From positions 5,371,001 to 5,435,000 of the forward strand of contig NZ_CP016353.1 in NCBI RefSeq assembly GCF_002240355.1: DNA of 64,000 nt, read 5' to 3'. Position 1 is the first letter of the stretch. Each line of letters begins with the position of its first letter. The notes under the pieces are model-generated. The model did no database searches and was not told the origin of the DNA. It saw only the letters and a list, made by a program, of their open reading frames with translations. The stretch comes from Prauserella marina. GTDB taxonomy: Bacteria > Actinomycetota > Actinomycetes > Mycobacteriales > Pseudonocardiaceae. Shown one piece after another: positions 8,033 through 17,384 of the stretch. The translations under genes and the position numbers were made by a program.

Positions 8033-8236
8033 TCAGAGGACCGACACCGCCGTAGCCTGCGGGCCACGGTTGCCCTGGCCGACGTCGAACCGCACGCGGG
8101 CGTTCTCGTCGAGGCTGCGGAAACCGTGGCCGGTGATTTCGGAGTAGTGAACGAACACGTCGCTGCCGCCGTCGTCGGGGGCGATGAATCCGAATCCCTT
8201 TTCGGGATTGAACCACTTCACGGTGCCTTGAGACAT
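8033..8236 (-). CDS. cspA: Cold shock protein (CspA family)
   Basis: A 67-residue single cold-shock domain: [18 protein letters not shown] carries RNP1 (KGFGFI) and VFVHY carries RNP2, with the family's usual length. It binds single-stranded RNA or DNA and acts as an RNA chaperone in the cytoplasm. The start is fixed by AAGGAA about 8 bases upstream. A leader of roughly 150 bases or more upstream has no gene and may carry the cold-responsive 5' UTR typical of the family. Confidence 0.95.
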   Translation of the reverse strand: MSQGTVKWFNPEKGFGFIAPDDGGSDVFVHYSEITGHGFRSLDENARVRFDVGQGNRGPQATAVSVL

Positions 8237-8895
8237 ACAGGTATTTCCTTGTCGCGTCGAACATCGCGGCTCTGCCTCAGGCGAGGTGGCCGGGCTGCGA
8301 GCGTGAAACCAACGAGAGCCTGAAAGGCATCGAGACGACGCTCGCCAAAAACCTCTGCGGCGTCGGGAACAACGAGCACAAAAAACTTCAACCACAGCAG
8401 TGGAGCACACCGGCAGGCGGGCCGTCAACCCGACGGCCGCGCCTCATCCCCGCGCTGGCAGTCTCCCGCCGATGCACGTAGCGTCGGGACCAGCAGGCGC
8501 GCCGCGCTTCTCGCCCCTGGGTTACGAGGCGCCTTGACGGCGCTGTCCAGCCTGTGCCAAGCCTTTGCCCGACGACGGTGCGCCGATCCATGCTCGACGC
8601 TGCCGTTCGGCGCTGACGTGCCATCGCTGGCCGTGTTCGCCTACCCGGCCTCCTCAAGGAGTTTCTTTGTTGCGCACACCCGTACGTTCCCGCAGTAGCT
8701 GTGCCCCGGTTTCGCCGGTGCTGTTCAGCCATCCCGTCTCGCACGCCGCCGGACAGGCGCTCTCCGACGTCGATCAGCGCCGTACCTGCTGCGTTCGGTT
8801 TTCCGCCGTCGGAGCGCCTACGACGCCGCGTCGATGAACGCGTCGGGCGCTGTCACGGCTTAAGTGCTGGACAGGGATAACGGCAAGATCATCTG
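8237..8895. other. cspA leader plus non-coding spacer
   Basis: No coding frame is supported. The part next to cspA is its promoter and leader; the rest shows no motif I can name up to the MFS pseudogene. Confidence 0.4.
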
Positions 8896-9300
8896 ATGCA
8901 TGACCACACCGGCGGCTTGCTCGTCGCCGTCGTGTTCTTCGGGCTCGTCTCCGTGTTCGCGCTAATCCTCAACCTGTTGACCCAGCAGGAGCTCGGCTAC
9001 TCCCGACGGAGGCGGGGCTGGCCATCGCGCCGGTATCGCTCGGTATCGCCCTCGGATCGGTCGGCGGGTTCCACCTCGCCACCCGAACTGGTCGCCGGAC
9101 GCTTCACCTGATCGCGCCCCTGTTCAATGTCATCCTGGCCGGCGTGGACGACCACGAGGAGGGCTCGGCATCCGGGGTTCTCACAGCCGTGCAGCTCGGG
9201 TCCGCCGTCGGGGTCCCGCGTTCGGCACGCTGTTCATCGCCGCATCGTTCGGCGCAGCCACGATCGCCATGACGGGACGCTGGCACCGTTCTCCGGCCGG
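8896..9300 (+). pseudogene. Decayed DHA2-type MFS drug-efflux permease
   Basis: Three frames together read like the second half of an EmrB/QacA-type permease. Frame 1: a membrane helix (LLVAVVFFGLVSVFALILNLL, then TQQELGYS). After a 1-base loss: TEAGLAIAPVSLGIALGSVGG and HLATRTGRRTLH. Then an abrupt join to VILAGVDDHEEGSASGVLTA, which in intact members lies about three helices later, so an internal deletion is likely. After a second shift: AFGTLFIAASFGAATIAM. It cannot make a functional transporter. Confidence 0.75.
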
Positions 9301-9347
9301 TTCCTCAACCACGGGTCGTCCGCTATCGACAGGGAAGGGAGAACACG

Positions 9348-9510
9348 TGGCCGGGCGATCCAATCGTCATCGAGTTCCCCACCACGGCTGCTGCGGCCAC
9401 CTGGTACGACTCCGAGCCCGACCAGAAGATCATCCCGCTGCGCACGGCGGATGCCGAAAGCGCAGTGGCACTATTCGTGGCGTCGAACACCCACACCAGG
9501 CAACGGATAT
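9348..9510 (+). pseudogene. Fragment of a DUF1330 protein
   Basis: The frame reads DPIVIEFPTTAAAATWYDSE, then IIPLRTADAESAVALF, matching the second half of DUF1330 (usual form VIEFPSxEAAxAWYDSPEY..PLR). The N-terminal half (start Met and the first strand-helix unit) is absent, and the frame runs on into unrelated sequence. It is probably part of the same decay as the adjacent MFS relic. Confidence 0.6.
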
Positions 9511-9555
9511 CCTCGCCGAGGCCCAATCGACGGACCTACAGGAAGATGAGCACTC

Positions 9556-10134
9556 ATGACTTCAGCCGAGCTGTCGAACAGGGCTGCCACGCATGTCCGG
9601 GGGCGGGCGATAGGCGCTCAGATCGGCGGAGTCTTCGGGGCGGTGTTCGTCTGGATCAACTCTGCTGCACTGACTCCCTCCATACGAGTACCGCTGCTGG
9701 TCATTGCCGGCACCTCCCTGGTTGCGGTCATTGCGCTCAGTATCCACAGCCTCCGGCGGCGGACTGCCTCCGTCACCACAACGACCGGTAGGTCCCCGTT
9801 CGGCTGGAAATACTGGCTGATCGTCGGAATCGAGGCGGCAGCATTGGTCGGCGGAAGCCAGGTGCTCACCGCACTCGGCCACCCTGAACTTGGTATCGCC
9901 TGGGTAGCCGTCGTCGTCGGCACGCACTTCTTCGCTTTGGCCCGGGTCTTCCGTCTCGCCCGTTTCCATGTGCTGGGCGCAGTCATCACCGCGTGCGGAT
10001 TGGCCGGATTCGTCATCCGGTGGTTCGGCCAGATCGAACCCATCGCGATCACTAGCGGCGTCCTGACAGGATTCGTTCTCCTTGCCTTTAGCCTGTGGGC
10101 GTTCGCTCCTATGCGACGCCCGGCAAGCGCGTAG
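9556..10134 (+). CDS. Integral membrane protein of unknown function
   Basis: A 192-residue protein with about six hydrophobic segments, arranged as two sets of three (QIGGVFGAVFVWINSAAL, VPLLVIAGTSLVAVIALSI; then WLIVGIEAAALVGGSQVL, LGIAWVAVVVGTHFFALA, VLGAVITACGLAGFVIRW, and the last helix near GFVLLAFSLWAF). An AGGAAG sequence precedes the ATG. I do not recognise a family. It appears intact although both neighbours are decayed. Confidence 0.75.
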   Translation: MTSAELSNRAATHVRGRAIGAQIGGVFGAVFVWINSAALTPSIRVPLLVIAGTSLVAVIALSIHSLRRRTASVTTTTGRSPFGWKYWLIVGIEAAALVGGSQVLTALGHPELGIAWVAVVVGTHFFALARVFRLARFHVLGAVITACGLAGFVIRWFGQIEPIAITSGVLTGFVLLAFSLWAFAPMRRPASA

Positions 10135-10846
10135 GTCGTGTCGCTCAACTACGTATCCAGGCCATTACTGCCGCTAGCACGACCGCTCAGCGGTGGCCGA
10201 CAGCAAGTTTGTCGTACCGCGCGGCAAGTCCCAGCCACTAGTGGAGAGCGTAAGGATCGCTCAAAGACCTCAACCACATAGACCACTCCGAAGGCCGCGT
10301 CATCCGCACCAGAAAGGGTCTGCGAGAACAAGATCTCGCAGATTCTGCACGACCGCTACGACCTCGGATACGTCGAGTACGGCGGCGATCCCGGATGACA
10401 GCACAAGAACGCCGCCACCAGATGCTGTCCCATCGGCAACCCTGTCAGGCGCCCGTCGGACGAGGTCGACGCCTTCTGGATGTGTGCTTCATGCGCCGCC
10501 AGCACGTCCCGCGCCGACGGGTCAGCGGTCAGGCCGGTGGCCCGGTCCGCTACTCCAAGCCATCCCCTTCGGTGCACGGCCGTCGTGGACGGCGACGACG
10601 CCGACCCGACACTCTCTCCACCGACCGCGCCTATGACTTCGGCTCCCCACCGCACGTCGGTACGCGCCAAGGGAGTCCGCGACGACATCCATCAAGCTTT
10701 CCTCAGCACCGCCTGTGCCCTACGGGCAACTCGGGCGCGGGAGTGCGGAACTCGCTCTATTTCGTCCACTGTGGACCCAACTTGGGTTACTCCTAACGGC
10801 TGGGGGTCACCGGGCGACGCGGGCTCGGCCGGGTTAGGGTGCCGCC
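10135..10846. other. Non-coding stretch with a possible recombinase relic
   Basis: Mostly without coding character. About 10330-10400 on the plus strand reads NKISQILHDRYDLGYVEYGG before a stop, resembling the recombinase segment of large serine recombinases (xILxNRYYLGYVxYxG). Nothing else of such an enzyme is seen. The end of the stretch holds palindromes at 10764-10776 and 10775-10787 before the dehydrogenase gene. Confidence 0.35.
10775..10787. promoter_or_regulatory. ACCCAA-C-TTGGGT palindrome upstream of the MDR dehydrogenase
   Basis: A perfect 6+1+6 inverted repeat 60 bp before the dehydrogenase start, directly abutting a GTCCACTGTGGAC palindrome (10764-10776). The TTGGG/CCCAA halves resemble, but do not match, the island's TetR sites. 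It is a candidate operator for the dehydrogenase promoter. Confidence 0.4.
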
Positions 10847-11896
10847 GTGTCGACCGCCAAGTACGCCCACGTCACCGCGCCGAAGCAGCTCACCATCAGC
10901 GAGGAACCGGTACCGGAGCCCGCCGCCGACGGTGTGATCGTCGACGTCGCCTACACGGGTATCTGCGGCACGGACGTCCACGGATACCAGTCGCCGGATT
11001 TCCTGCCGCCCGCGGTGTTCGGGCACGAGTGGACGGGAACCGTGCGTGCCGTCGGCTCCGCGGTCACCACCGTCGAAGCCGGGCAGCGGGTGATCGCCAG
11101 CGTGGGTACCGCGTGCGGCCGGTGCGCGGCCTGCCGCGCCGGGTTCGCCGACATGTGCGAGCTGGTGTTCGCCGAGGCGAACGGCATCGACGACACGGCA
11201 CCTGTCCACGGTGCCTTCGCGACGAGCATCGCCGTGTCACAGCGCAGAATCCAGCCTGTCCTGGATGGACTGACCGACGCGCAGGCGGGTCTGGTGGAGC
11301 CGACGGCGGTCACGTTCCACGCCGTCAAGCGCACGCGGCAGCCCCTCGGCGCGTTGGTCGTCGTACAGGGCGCGGGACCCATCGGGCTGCTCACCGCCCA
11401 GCACGCCCGGCACGCGGGTGCCCGCGACGTGGTTGTCGTGGAACTGAACGAGGCCCGCCGTCGCACCGCAACCGAACTCGGTTTCCCTGCCGTGTTCGCG
11501 CCGGGTGACGACTTCACGCGGCATCTCGAACAGGCAACCGGCGGGCTGGGCGCCGACGTGCTGTACGAGTGCACCGGCGCGCCCGGCCTTCTCCAGTCGT
11601 CGGCGGAGCTCGTGCGCCGAGGCGGGGTGCTCTCGCTGCTCGGCTACCCGATGACGAACTCCGAGGTGAGTTACGGCGACTGGCAGAGCAGGCAGCTCAC
11701 CGTCGTCGCCTCGCTCGCCTACACCCACGACGACTTCGTGGGCGCCATGGCCGCGATCGCGAACGGCGCCGTCGACGTCGACGCCCTGCACTCCCGCACG
11801 ATCGGTCTCGACGGCCTCGCCGGGGTACTCGAGGAACTCGGTTCGGGGACGAGCACCGACATCAAGGTGCTCGTGGACCCGAGTCGCGGCGCCTGA
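10847..11896 (+). CDS. Zinc-dependent medium-chain alcohol/polyol dehydrogenase
   Basis: A 349-residue MDR enzyme. Catalytic zinc ligands C40 (GICGTD), H60-E61 (GHEW); structural zinc C90, C93, C96, C104; Rossmann motif QGAGPIGLLTA. It resembles sorbitol/threonine/butanediol dehydrogenases and should oxidise a secondary alcohol with NAD. GTG at 10847 is the start. It converges with the SDR gene, the stops being 2 bp apart, so it lies at the left edge of the catabolic island, and no copy of the island's TetR site is seen before it. Confidence 0.88.
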   Translation: MSTAKYAHVTAPKQLTISEEPVPEPAADGVIVDVAYTGICGTDVHGYQSPDFLPPAVFGHEWTGTVRAVGSAVTTVEAGQRVIASVGTACGRCAACRAGFADMCELVFAEANGIDDTAPVHGAFATSIAVSQRRIQPVLDGLTDAQAGLVEPTAVTFHAVKRTRQPLGALVVVQGAGPIGLLTAQHARHAGARDVVVVELNEARRRTATELGFPAVFAPGDDFTRHLEQATGGLGADVLYECTGAPGLLQSSAELVRRGGVLSLLGYPMTNSEVSYGDWQSRQLTVVASLAYTHDDFVGAMAAIANGAVDVDALHSRTIGLDGLAGVLEELGSGTSTDIKVLVDPSRGA

Positions 11897-11898
11897 TC

Positions 11899-12660
11899 TC
11901 AGCCCCGGGGCGCGAGCTGCGCGGTCCGCCCGGTCGCGCCACCGTCGACGGGAAGCACCGCGGCCGTGATGAACGACGACGCGGGCGAGGCGAGGAACGC
12001 GATCGCCTCGGCCACCTCCTCCTGTTCACCCCACCGCCTCAACGGCAAGGCACGGCGCAGCTCGTCGTACTTCTCGGGCTGGGTGTCCTTGATCGGCCGG
12101 GTGAGGTCGGTGTGCGTCGGTCCCGGCGCGACGACGTTGACCCGGATCCCGTCGGGCGCCAGGTCGATCGCCGCCGAGCGGGCCAGGTTCGTGATGGCGG
12201 CCTTGGACGTGCAGTAGGCCCAGTGCTCCGGTTCGCCGCCGGTGCCCGACACCGACGACAGCACCACGATCGACCCGCCGCCGGACCGGCGCAGGGCGGG
12301 CGCGGCGGCCCGGATGCCCAGCACTCCCGCGCGCACGTTGACGTCCATGACCCGGTCGTAGACGGCGAGGTCGAGGTTCTCGATGTCGCCCCACGCCGTG
12401 ATTCCCGCGGACAGCACCACGGTGTCGACACGGCCGAAGCGTTCCTCGGCGAGACGAACGGCGGCCTCGTTGCCTGCCGCGTCGGTGACATCGACCGCCA
12501 GCCCAGCCGCATCGCAGCGCCCTTCCGCCAGCCACGCGATCCGTTCGGCGGAGACGTCCACACCCACCACGGGACCGTGGCGTGCCAGCCACAGCTCGGC
12601 GAACGCCTTGCCGAGCCCGGACCCGGCACCGGTCACGACCGCGACCAGTCCTTCGCTCAT
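11899..12660 (-). CDS. SDR-family oxidoreductase
   Basis: A 253-residue classical SDR: TGAGSGLG cofactor motif, D after beta-2 (VVGVDVS, NAD preference), catalytic S in VLSSVSG and YCTSK, ending VDGGATGRTAQLAPRG. It starts with ATGA overlapping the acyl-CoA synthetase stop and is the last gene of the ten-gene operon transcribed leftward from 22.2 kb. It probably oxidises a hydroxy intermediate, such as a hydroxyacyl-CoA. The substrate is unknown. Confidence 0.9.
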   Translation of the reverse strand: MSEGLVAVVTGAGSGLGKAFAELWLARHGPVVGVDVSAERIAWLAEGRCDAAGLAVDVTDAAGNEAAVRLAEERFGRVDTVVLSAGITAWGDIENLDLAVYDRVMDVNVRAGVLGIRAAAPALRRSGGGSIVVLSSVSGTGGEPEHWAYCTSKAAITNLARSAAIDLAPDGIRVNVVAPGPTHTDLTRPIKDTQPEKYDELRRALPLRRWGEQEEVAEAIAFLASPASSFITAAVLPVDGGATGRTAQLAPRG

Positions 12661-14234
12661 CGTTGTCCGCTCCTCTCCTTCGCGGCGAATTCGCGCAACC
12701 GGTACTTCTGGATCTTGGTCGCGGACATCGGCCATTCCGTGCGGAACCAGACCTTCCTCGGCACTTTGAATCCCGCCAGTTCGCCCCGGCAGAACGCGAT
12801 CAGTTCGTCCTCCTCGGCGGCACATCCGGGAGCGAGTTCCACGAAGGCCACCGGCACCTCCTGCAGACGCGGATCCGCGACGCCCACGACGGCGGCGAGC
12901 TTCACCGCCGGGTGCTGCGCGAGGTGGGATTCGATCTCGGCGGCGGCGACGTTCTCGCCACCGACCTTGAGCATGTCCTTGAGCCTGCTGGTGTAGGTGA
13001 TCCGGCCGTCCTCGTCCACGCTACCGAGATCGCCGGTGCGCAGCCTGCCGTGCGCGTCGGTCCGTTCAGCGGTGGTGCGCGGATCGTTGAGGTACCCGTC
13101 GAACATTCCCGGTCCGCTCAGCCGGATCTCACCGGTCATCCCCAGCGGGCATTCCTGTTCCGTGACGGGATCGACGATCGCGACCCGCATACCGGGGAAC
13201 GGCCTGCCCGAGGTGGTGATCCGTGCTTCCAGCGGATCGTCGAGGTGGCTGTAGGTGATCACACCGCCCGCTTCGGTGAGCCCATAGGAGCTGATGACCT
13301 TGGCGTGCGGGAACGCCGCCTGCACCTGGCGCAGCGTCTCGGCGGGGCTGCTGTCGAGCACGGCGCGGACGCGTGAGACGTCGGCGGTGGCGAAGCCGGG
13401 GTGGTGGATGATCGACTGCGTGATCGTGGGGAAGGCCGGGTAGGCGAAGGTTGCCTTCTCCTCGGTGAGCTGCCGGAGCGCGGTGTCGGCGTCGATGTGG
13501 GTCAGGCTGAGCATCGCGCCACCCCGCAACACGTTGGCAAGGGTGGGCAGCAGCCCGGCCATGTGGAACAGGGGCAGCGGATCCCAGAATCGTTCCCGTT
13601 CGGTGAGTTCGAGCCGCTCCGCGACACACTCCGCCGTGCGCATCAGGGCACCGTGGCTGAGTGGACAGCCACGCGGGGACGACGTCGTGCCGGAGGTGTA
13701 CATGATCACGGCGGTGTCCTCGTGCTCGGCGCGATCCTCGACGGAAGCTGGGTCGGTGGCCTTGGCCGCGGCGTCCCAGCCGTCCTGGTCGACAAAACCT
13801 TTCGGACTGCTGGTGCCGAGGGACACCAGCGTGCGCAGGGATGGTGGTGTCCCTTCGGCGAAGGCGCGCCGCAACAGGTCGGCGAAGGGCACGTACTCGG
13901 ACACCAGGTCGGTGGTGACGATGGCGGCCAGCTCCGCGTCGGCGGCGACGTGCCGCAGTTCCTTCGGTTTGTAGCGGGCGTTCACCGTCACCGGCACGAT
14001 CCCGGCGAGGTGGGCGCCGAAGAAGACCTCCAGGAACTCGAGGCAGTTCGGCATCAGGATGCCGATCCGCTCACCGGGTTCGATGCCGAGTCCCACCAGC
14101 GAACGCGCGGCGAGCCGGGAACGCCGCAGCAGAGCCGAATACGTATGCCGCCGGTCCGGATACACGGCGACCTCCGCGTCCGGCCACAGTTCGGCCCCAC
14201 GAACCAACGCCCTGCCCACGGTCGGCACCGACAT
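12657..14234 (-). CDS. Acyl-CoA synthetase (AMP-forming), copy 1
   Basis: A 525-residue ANL-superfamily ligase: P-loop MYTSGTTSSPRGCPLSH, adenine-binding SSYGLTEAGG, the TGD motif LRTGDLGSVDEDGRITYTSR, LKDMLKVGGENV, and the C-terminal catalytic lysine in SATKIQKYRL. It activates a carboxylic acid to its CoA thioester via an acyl-AMP. AAAGGAG precedes ATG at 14234, which overlaps the EthD stop (TGATG). It is clearly paralogous to the synthetase at 19242-20963; two ligases suggest two acids of different size are activated in one pathway. Confidence 0.93.
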   Translation of the reverse strand: MSVPTVGRALVRGAELWPDAEVAVYPDRRHTYSALLRRSRLAARSLVGLGIEPGERIGILMPNCLEFLEVFFGAHLAGIVPVTVNARYKPKELRHVAADAELAAIVTTDLVSEYVPFADLLRRAFAEGTPPSLRTLVSLGTSSPKGFVDQDGWDAAAKATDPASVEDRAEHEDTAVIMYTSGTTSSPRGCPLSHGALMRTAECVAERLELTERERFWDPLPLFHMAGLLPTLANVLRGGAMLSLTHIDADTALRQLTEEKATFAYPAFPTITQSIIHHPGFATADVSRVRAVLDSSPAETLRQVQAAFPHAKVISSYGLTEAGGVITYSHLDDPLEARITTSGRPFPGMRVAIVDPVTEQECPLGMTGEIRLSGPGMFDGYLNDPRTTAERTDAHGRLRTGDLGSVDEDGRITYTSRLKDMLKVGGENVAAAEIESHLAQHPAVKLAAVVGVADPRLQEVPVAFVELAPGCAAEEDELIAFCRGELAGFKVPRKVWFRTEWPMSATKIQKYRLREFAAKERSGQR

Positions 14235-14773
14235 CACACACTCCTTTGTGGAATCGCGAAACCCATCGAACGACACACCAGCGAAACCTCGGCACCACGC
14301 GTCAGCGACAGCGCCTCGGCGATCCCGTCCACCATGGCGTAGTGCACACGCTTTCCCTTCCCCGGCGCGGGAACCGGACGAGCCAGGTCGAGCGCGACCC
14401 ACGAAGCACCCGGCGGCGGCGACTCGTCGAACCACAGCACACGGATACCCTCGGCGACGACGGGAACGGAATCACCGATAACCGCCGAAGCCCATGCCGC
14501 GTCACGGTCCAGGAAGGACGCTTCGTCGGGCGTCACCACATCGCGATAGTACGGCGACGCGTAGGCCTCCCGCTCGGCATCCCGGTCGGCGAACCAGGTT
14601 TCCGAGCAGAACCGCGCGGTGCCACGATCCCATTCCTGATCCACCGGCCGGTTCTGGGTGTAACCGAGCAACCTCGGCGTCGCCGTGAAGAGATCACCGT
14701 GCCGCCGCTCCCAGTGACGTCGTGCCACCTCGGGGTCACCACGGTGCGGGACAAGGAAAATCCGGTGCTGCAC
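14234..14773 (-). CDS. EthD-domain (dimeric alpha-beta barrel) protein
   Basis: A 179-residue protein beginning HRIFLVPHRGDPEVARRHWE, followed by RRHGDLFTATPRLLGYTQNR, the pattern of EthD/stress-responsive alpha-beta barrel proteins, and HDP-like spacing in the first domain. A second half (VRVLWF to VHYAMVDGIAE) may repeat the fold. EthD proteins are needed for some P450-dependent ether degradation systems, with an unclear role. It lies between the NDMA-type alcohol dehydrogenase (3 bp away) and acyl-CoA synthetase 1. Confidence 0.8.
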   Translation of the reverse strand: MQHRIFLVPHRGDPEVARRHWERRHGDLFTATPRLLGYTQNRPVDQEWDRGTARFCSETWFADRDAEREAYASPYYRDVVTPDEASFLDRDAAWASAVIGDSVPVVAEGIRVLWFDESPPPGASWVALDLARPVPAPGKGKRVHYAMVDGIAEALSLTRGAEVSLVCRSMGFAIPQRSV

Positions 14774-14776
14774 GGA

Positions 14777-15907
14777 TCAGTCCTCGTGGAGGATGACGCC
14801 GCGAATGTTGCGGGCGGCCTCCATGTCGGCGTACGCCTCGTTGATCTGATTGAGCGAGTACGTCCTGGTGATCATCTCGTCGATCATCAGTTCACCGCGC
14901 TGGTACCGCGCCAGCAGCCTCGGGATGTCGATGCGCGGCTGGAGCCCGCCGTACAGGCCGCCCTTGATGGTCTGCTGCATCATCACAAAACCGAAGACGT
15001 TGAACTGGGCGTCGATGTCCCACATGGACGACACACCCGCGATCGCCATCGTGCCGCCCTTGCCGAGCAGCCCGAGCATCGGCTGGATCATCCTTCCTTC
15101 GACCACGCCGATGGTGACGATCACCTTGTCGGCCATCCGGCCATGGGTGAGGTCGGTGAGCAGCGGCATCGCCTCCTCGATCGACGCCGCCACGTGGGTG
15201 GCACCGAACTTCGGCGCCTCCCGCCGTTTGAACGCCACCGGGTCGATGACGACGATCTCGCGCGCTCCGGCATGTTTCGCGCCCTGCACCGCGCTCATGC
15301 CGACACCGCCGACGCCGAGCACCACCACCACGTCGTCGATCTCGACCTCCGCGATCCGGACGGCGGTGCCCCAGCCGGTGGGCACGGCGCAGCCCGCGAG
15401 CGCGGCGGCGGGGAACGGAATGTCCCTGGCTATCTTGATGACCGAGTCGACGGGCGCGACGATGCGGTCGCTGAACGTGCCGAGGTAGGTCATCGGGCCG
15501 ACCGGTTCCCCCGCCGCGGTGTGGATGCGGTTGGTGCCGTCGAGCATCACGCCCTGGAGCAGCCCGGCTCCCCGGTCGCACAACTGCCCGATTCCGCGCA
15601 CACACGGCACACATGTGCCGCAGGAGGGCATGAACGTACAGGTGACGTGATCGCCGACGGCCAGTTCGGTGACCCCTTCGCCGATCTCCTCGACGATCCC
15701 GGCACCCTCGTGGCCGCCGAGGAACGGCGCGAAGTCGACGGCCTGGTCACCGGCGGCGGCGTGGTTGTCGGAGTGGCAGAGTCCTGCCGCCCTGAGCTTG
15801 ACCATCACCTCGCCCCGCTTCGGCGGTGAGACCTCCAGTTCCTCGACGTGCCAGTCGTTGCGCACGTTCTGCTGTGTCTTCAGAAGTACCGCACCGTGAG
15901 ACTTCAT
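14777..15907 (-). CDS. NDMA-dependent (mycofactocin-type) alcohol dehydrogenase
   Basis: A 376-residue zinc MDR: GLCHSDNH (catalytic Cys), GGHEGAGIV, structural-zinc cysteines in CGTCVPCVRGIGQLC, and nucleotide motif LGVGGVGMSAV. The sequence has the character of the NDMA-dependent alcohol dehydrogenase family, whose members hold NAD tightly and pass electrons to mycofactocin. It likely oxidises a primary alcohol to the aldehyde that the adjacent ALDH (12 bp upstream) takes to the acid. No mycofactocin biosynthesis genes are in the window. Confidence 0.88.
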   Translation of the reverse strand: MKSHGAVLLKTQQNVRNDWHVEELEVSPPKRGEVMVKLRAAGLCHSDNHAAAGDQAVDFAPFLGGHEGAGIVEEIGEGVTELAVGDHVTCTFMPSCGTCVPCVRGIGQLCDRGAGLLQGVMLDGTNRIHTAAGEPVGPMTYLGTFSDRIVAPVDSVIKIARDIPFPAAALAGCAVPTGWGTAVRIAEVEIDDVVVVLGVGGVGMSAVQGAKHAGAREIVVIDPVAFKRREAPKFGATHVAASIEEAMPLLTDLTHGRMADKVIVTIGVVEGRMIQPMLGLLGKGGTMAIAGVSSMWDIDAQFNVFGFVMMQQTIKGGLYGGLQPRIDIPRLLARYQRGELMIDEMITRTYSLNQINEAYADMEAARNIRGVILHED

Positions 15908-15919
15908 CGGCTCTCCCGC

Positions 15920-17365
15920 TCACTTCACCTTGATGGACTTGTACTGGAGGAACTCGCCGATCCCTTCGAGACCGAACTCGCGCCCGAAGCCGGACTGCTT
16001 GAATCCGCCGAACGGCGCGAACAGCGACACTCCCGCCGTGTTGATCGCGACGGTGCCCGCCCTGATCCGGCCTGCGACCGTGCGGGCCAGTTCCTCGTCG
16101 GCGGCGTAGACCGAAGCGGCAAGGCCGTACGGCGTGCCGTTGGCGATGGTGACGGCCTCATCGAGGGTGTCGTAGGGAATGACGCTGAGCACGGGGCCGA
16201 AGATCTCCTCTTGCGCGATCCTCGCGCCGGGGTCGACGTTCGCGAACACCGTGGGTGCCACGTAGAAACCCCGGTCGAGACCTTGCGGCCTGCCACCACC
16301 GAGAACCAGATCGGCGCCCTCCCGCCTCCCGGCATCCACATAGGACAGCACGCGTTCGAGCTGGCGAGCGCTGGCGAGCGGACCGAGGTCGGAGGCGCCG
16401 TCGAGAGGGTCGCCGACCGTCATGGCGCTCAGGCGTTCCACGATCGCGGTGACCACCTCGTCGTGCCGGTGCCGGGGCACCACCACGCGGGTCAGCGCCG
16501 CGCAGATCTGGCCGTTGAACGCTATGAATCCGGGTACGAGTGATGGCAGCACGTCGTCCAGTGGGATGTCATCGAGAATGATCGCGGGCGATTTGCCTCC
16601 CAGTTCGAGGGTCACGTTCGCGAGCCGTCCCGCGCAGGCGCCCATGACGGCTTTGCCTGCCGGGATCGAGCCGGTGAGGCTGACCTTGTCGATCGCGGGG
16701 TGTGCGACGAGGTGCGCGCTCACCTCAGTGGAGGCGGCCAGCACGCTCAGCACCCCCTTCGGAACCCCTGCCGCTTCGGCCATCTCGCCGACGAGCGCGG
16801 CGGTGAGTGGGGACTCCCGCGCCATTTTCAGCACCACAGGGCATCCGGCCAGCAGCGCGGGCACCATCTTCATCGCGAGGTAGAGGCCGGGGCCGTTCCA
16901 CGCGGTGATGACGACGGCGGGACCGATCGGTTCGCGGACCACGTCGACCACACCGTCGGGAACCTCGCGGCGTTCGGTCAGCGCGAGGCCGGCGGCCTGG
17001 TCGAGGAGGGTGCGCCAAATCGTCACCACACCGGTGTCGAGTGCGGCGGCGTGTGCCAGTGTCGGTCCGGATTCGGTCACCCAGGCCCGGTCGAACTCGT
17101 CCTTGCGTGCCTCGAACGCGTCGCAGAACCGGCGGAGCACCGCGATCCGCTCGGCGAGCGGCATACCCGGCCACGGTCCGTTGTCGAACGCCGCGCGGGT
17201 CGAGGCCACGGCGCGGTCGGCGTCCTCGACGGTCGGATCCGCGGCCACGGCGACGACGTCACCGGTCGCGGGCGACACCACCTCGTACCCTGGCTCCGCG
17301 TGCACCCATTCCCCACCAAGGTAAAGCCGGTCGATACGGGCAACAGCGCCGGTGCTCGTCGTCAT
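15920..17365 (-). CDS. Aldehyde dehydrogenase
   Basis: A 481-residue NAD(P)-dependent ALDH. Motifs: ITAWNGPG (cofactor/oxyanion Asn), LTGSIPAGKAVM, catalytic Glu in LELGGKSP, and catalytic Cys in FNGQICAALTRVVVP, ending FGREFGLEGIGEFLQYKSIK. It converts an aldehyde to a carboxylate. ATG at 17365 is chosen as the start after which the family N-terminus (RLYLGGEWV) follows. Together with the alcohol dehydrogenase and acyl-CoA synthetase it makes an alcohol-aldehyde-acid-CoA relay. Confidence 0.93.
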   Translation of the reverse strand: MTTSTGAVARIDRLYLGGEWVHAEPGYEVVSPATGDVVAVAADPTVEDADRAVASTRAAFDNGPWPGMPLAERIAVLRRFCDAFEARKDEFDRAWVTESGPTLAHAAALDTGVVTIWRTLLDQAAGLALTERREVPDGVVDVVREPIGPAVVITAWNGPGLYLAMKMVPALLAGCPVVLKMARESPLTAALVGEMAEAAGVPKGVLSVLAASTEVSAHLVAHPAIDKVSLTGSIPAGKAVMGACAGRLANVTLELGGKSPAIILDDIPLDDVLPSLVPGFIAFNGQICAALTRVVVPRHRHDEVVTAIVERLSAMTVGDPLDGASDLGPLASARQLERVLSYVDAGRREGADLVLGGGRPQGLDRGFYVAPTVFANVDPGARIAQEEIFGPVLSVIPYDTLDEAVTIANGTPYGLAASVYAADEELARTVAGRIRAGTVAINTAGVSLFAPFGGFKQSGFGREFGLEGIGEFLQYKSIKVK

Positions 17366-17384
17366 GATGATCCCTCCACAATGT

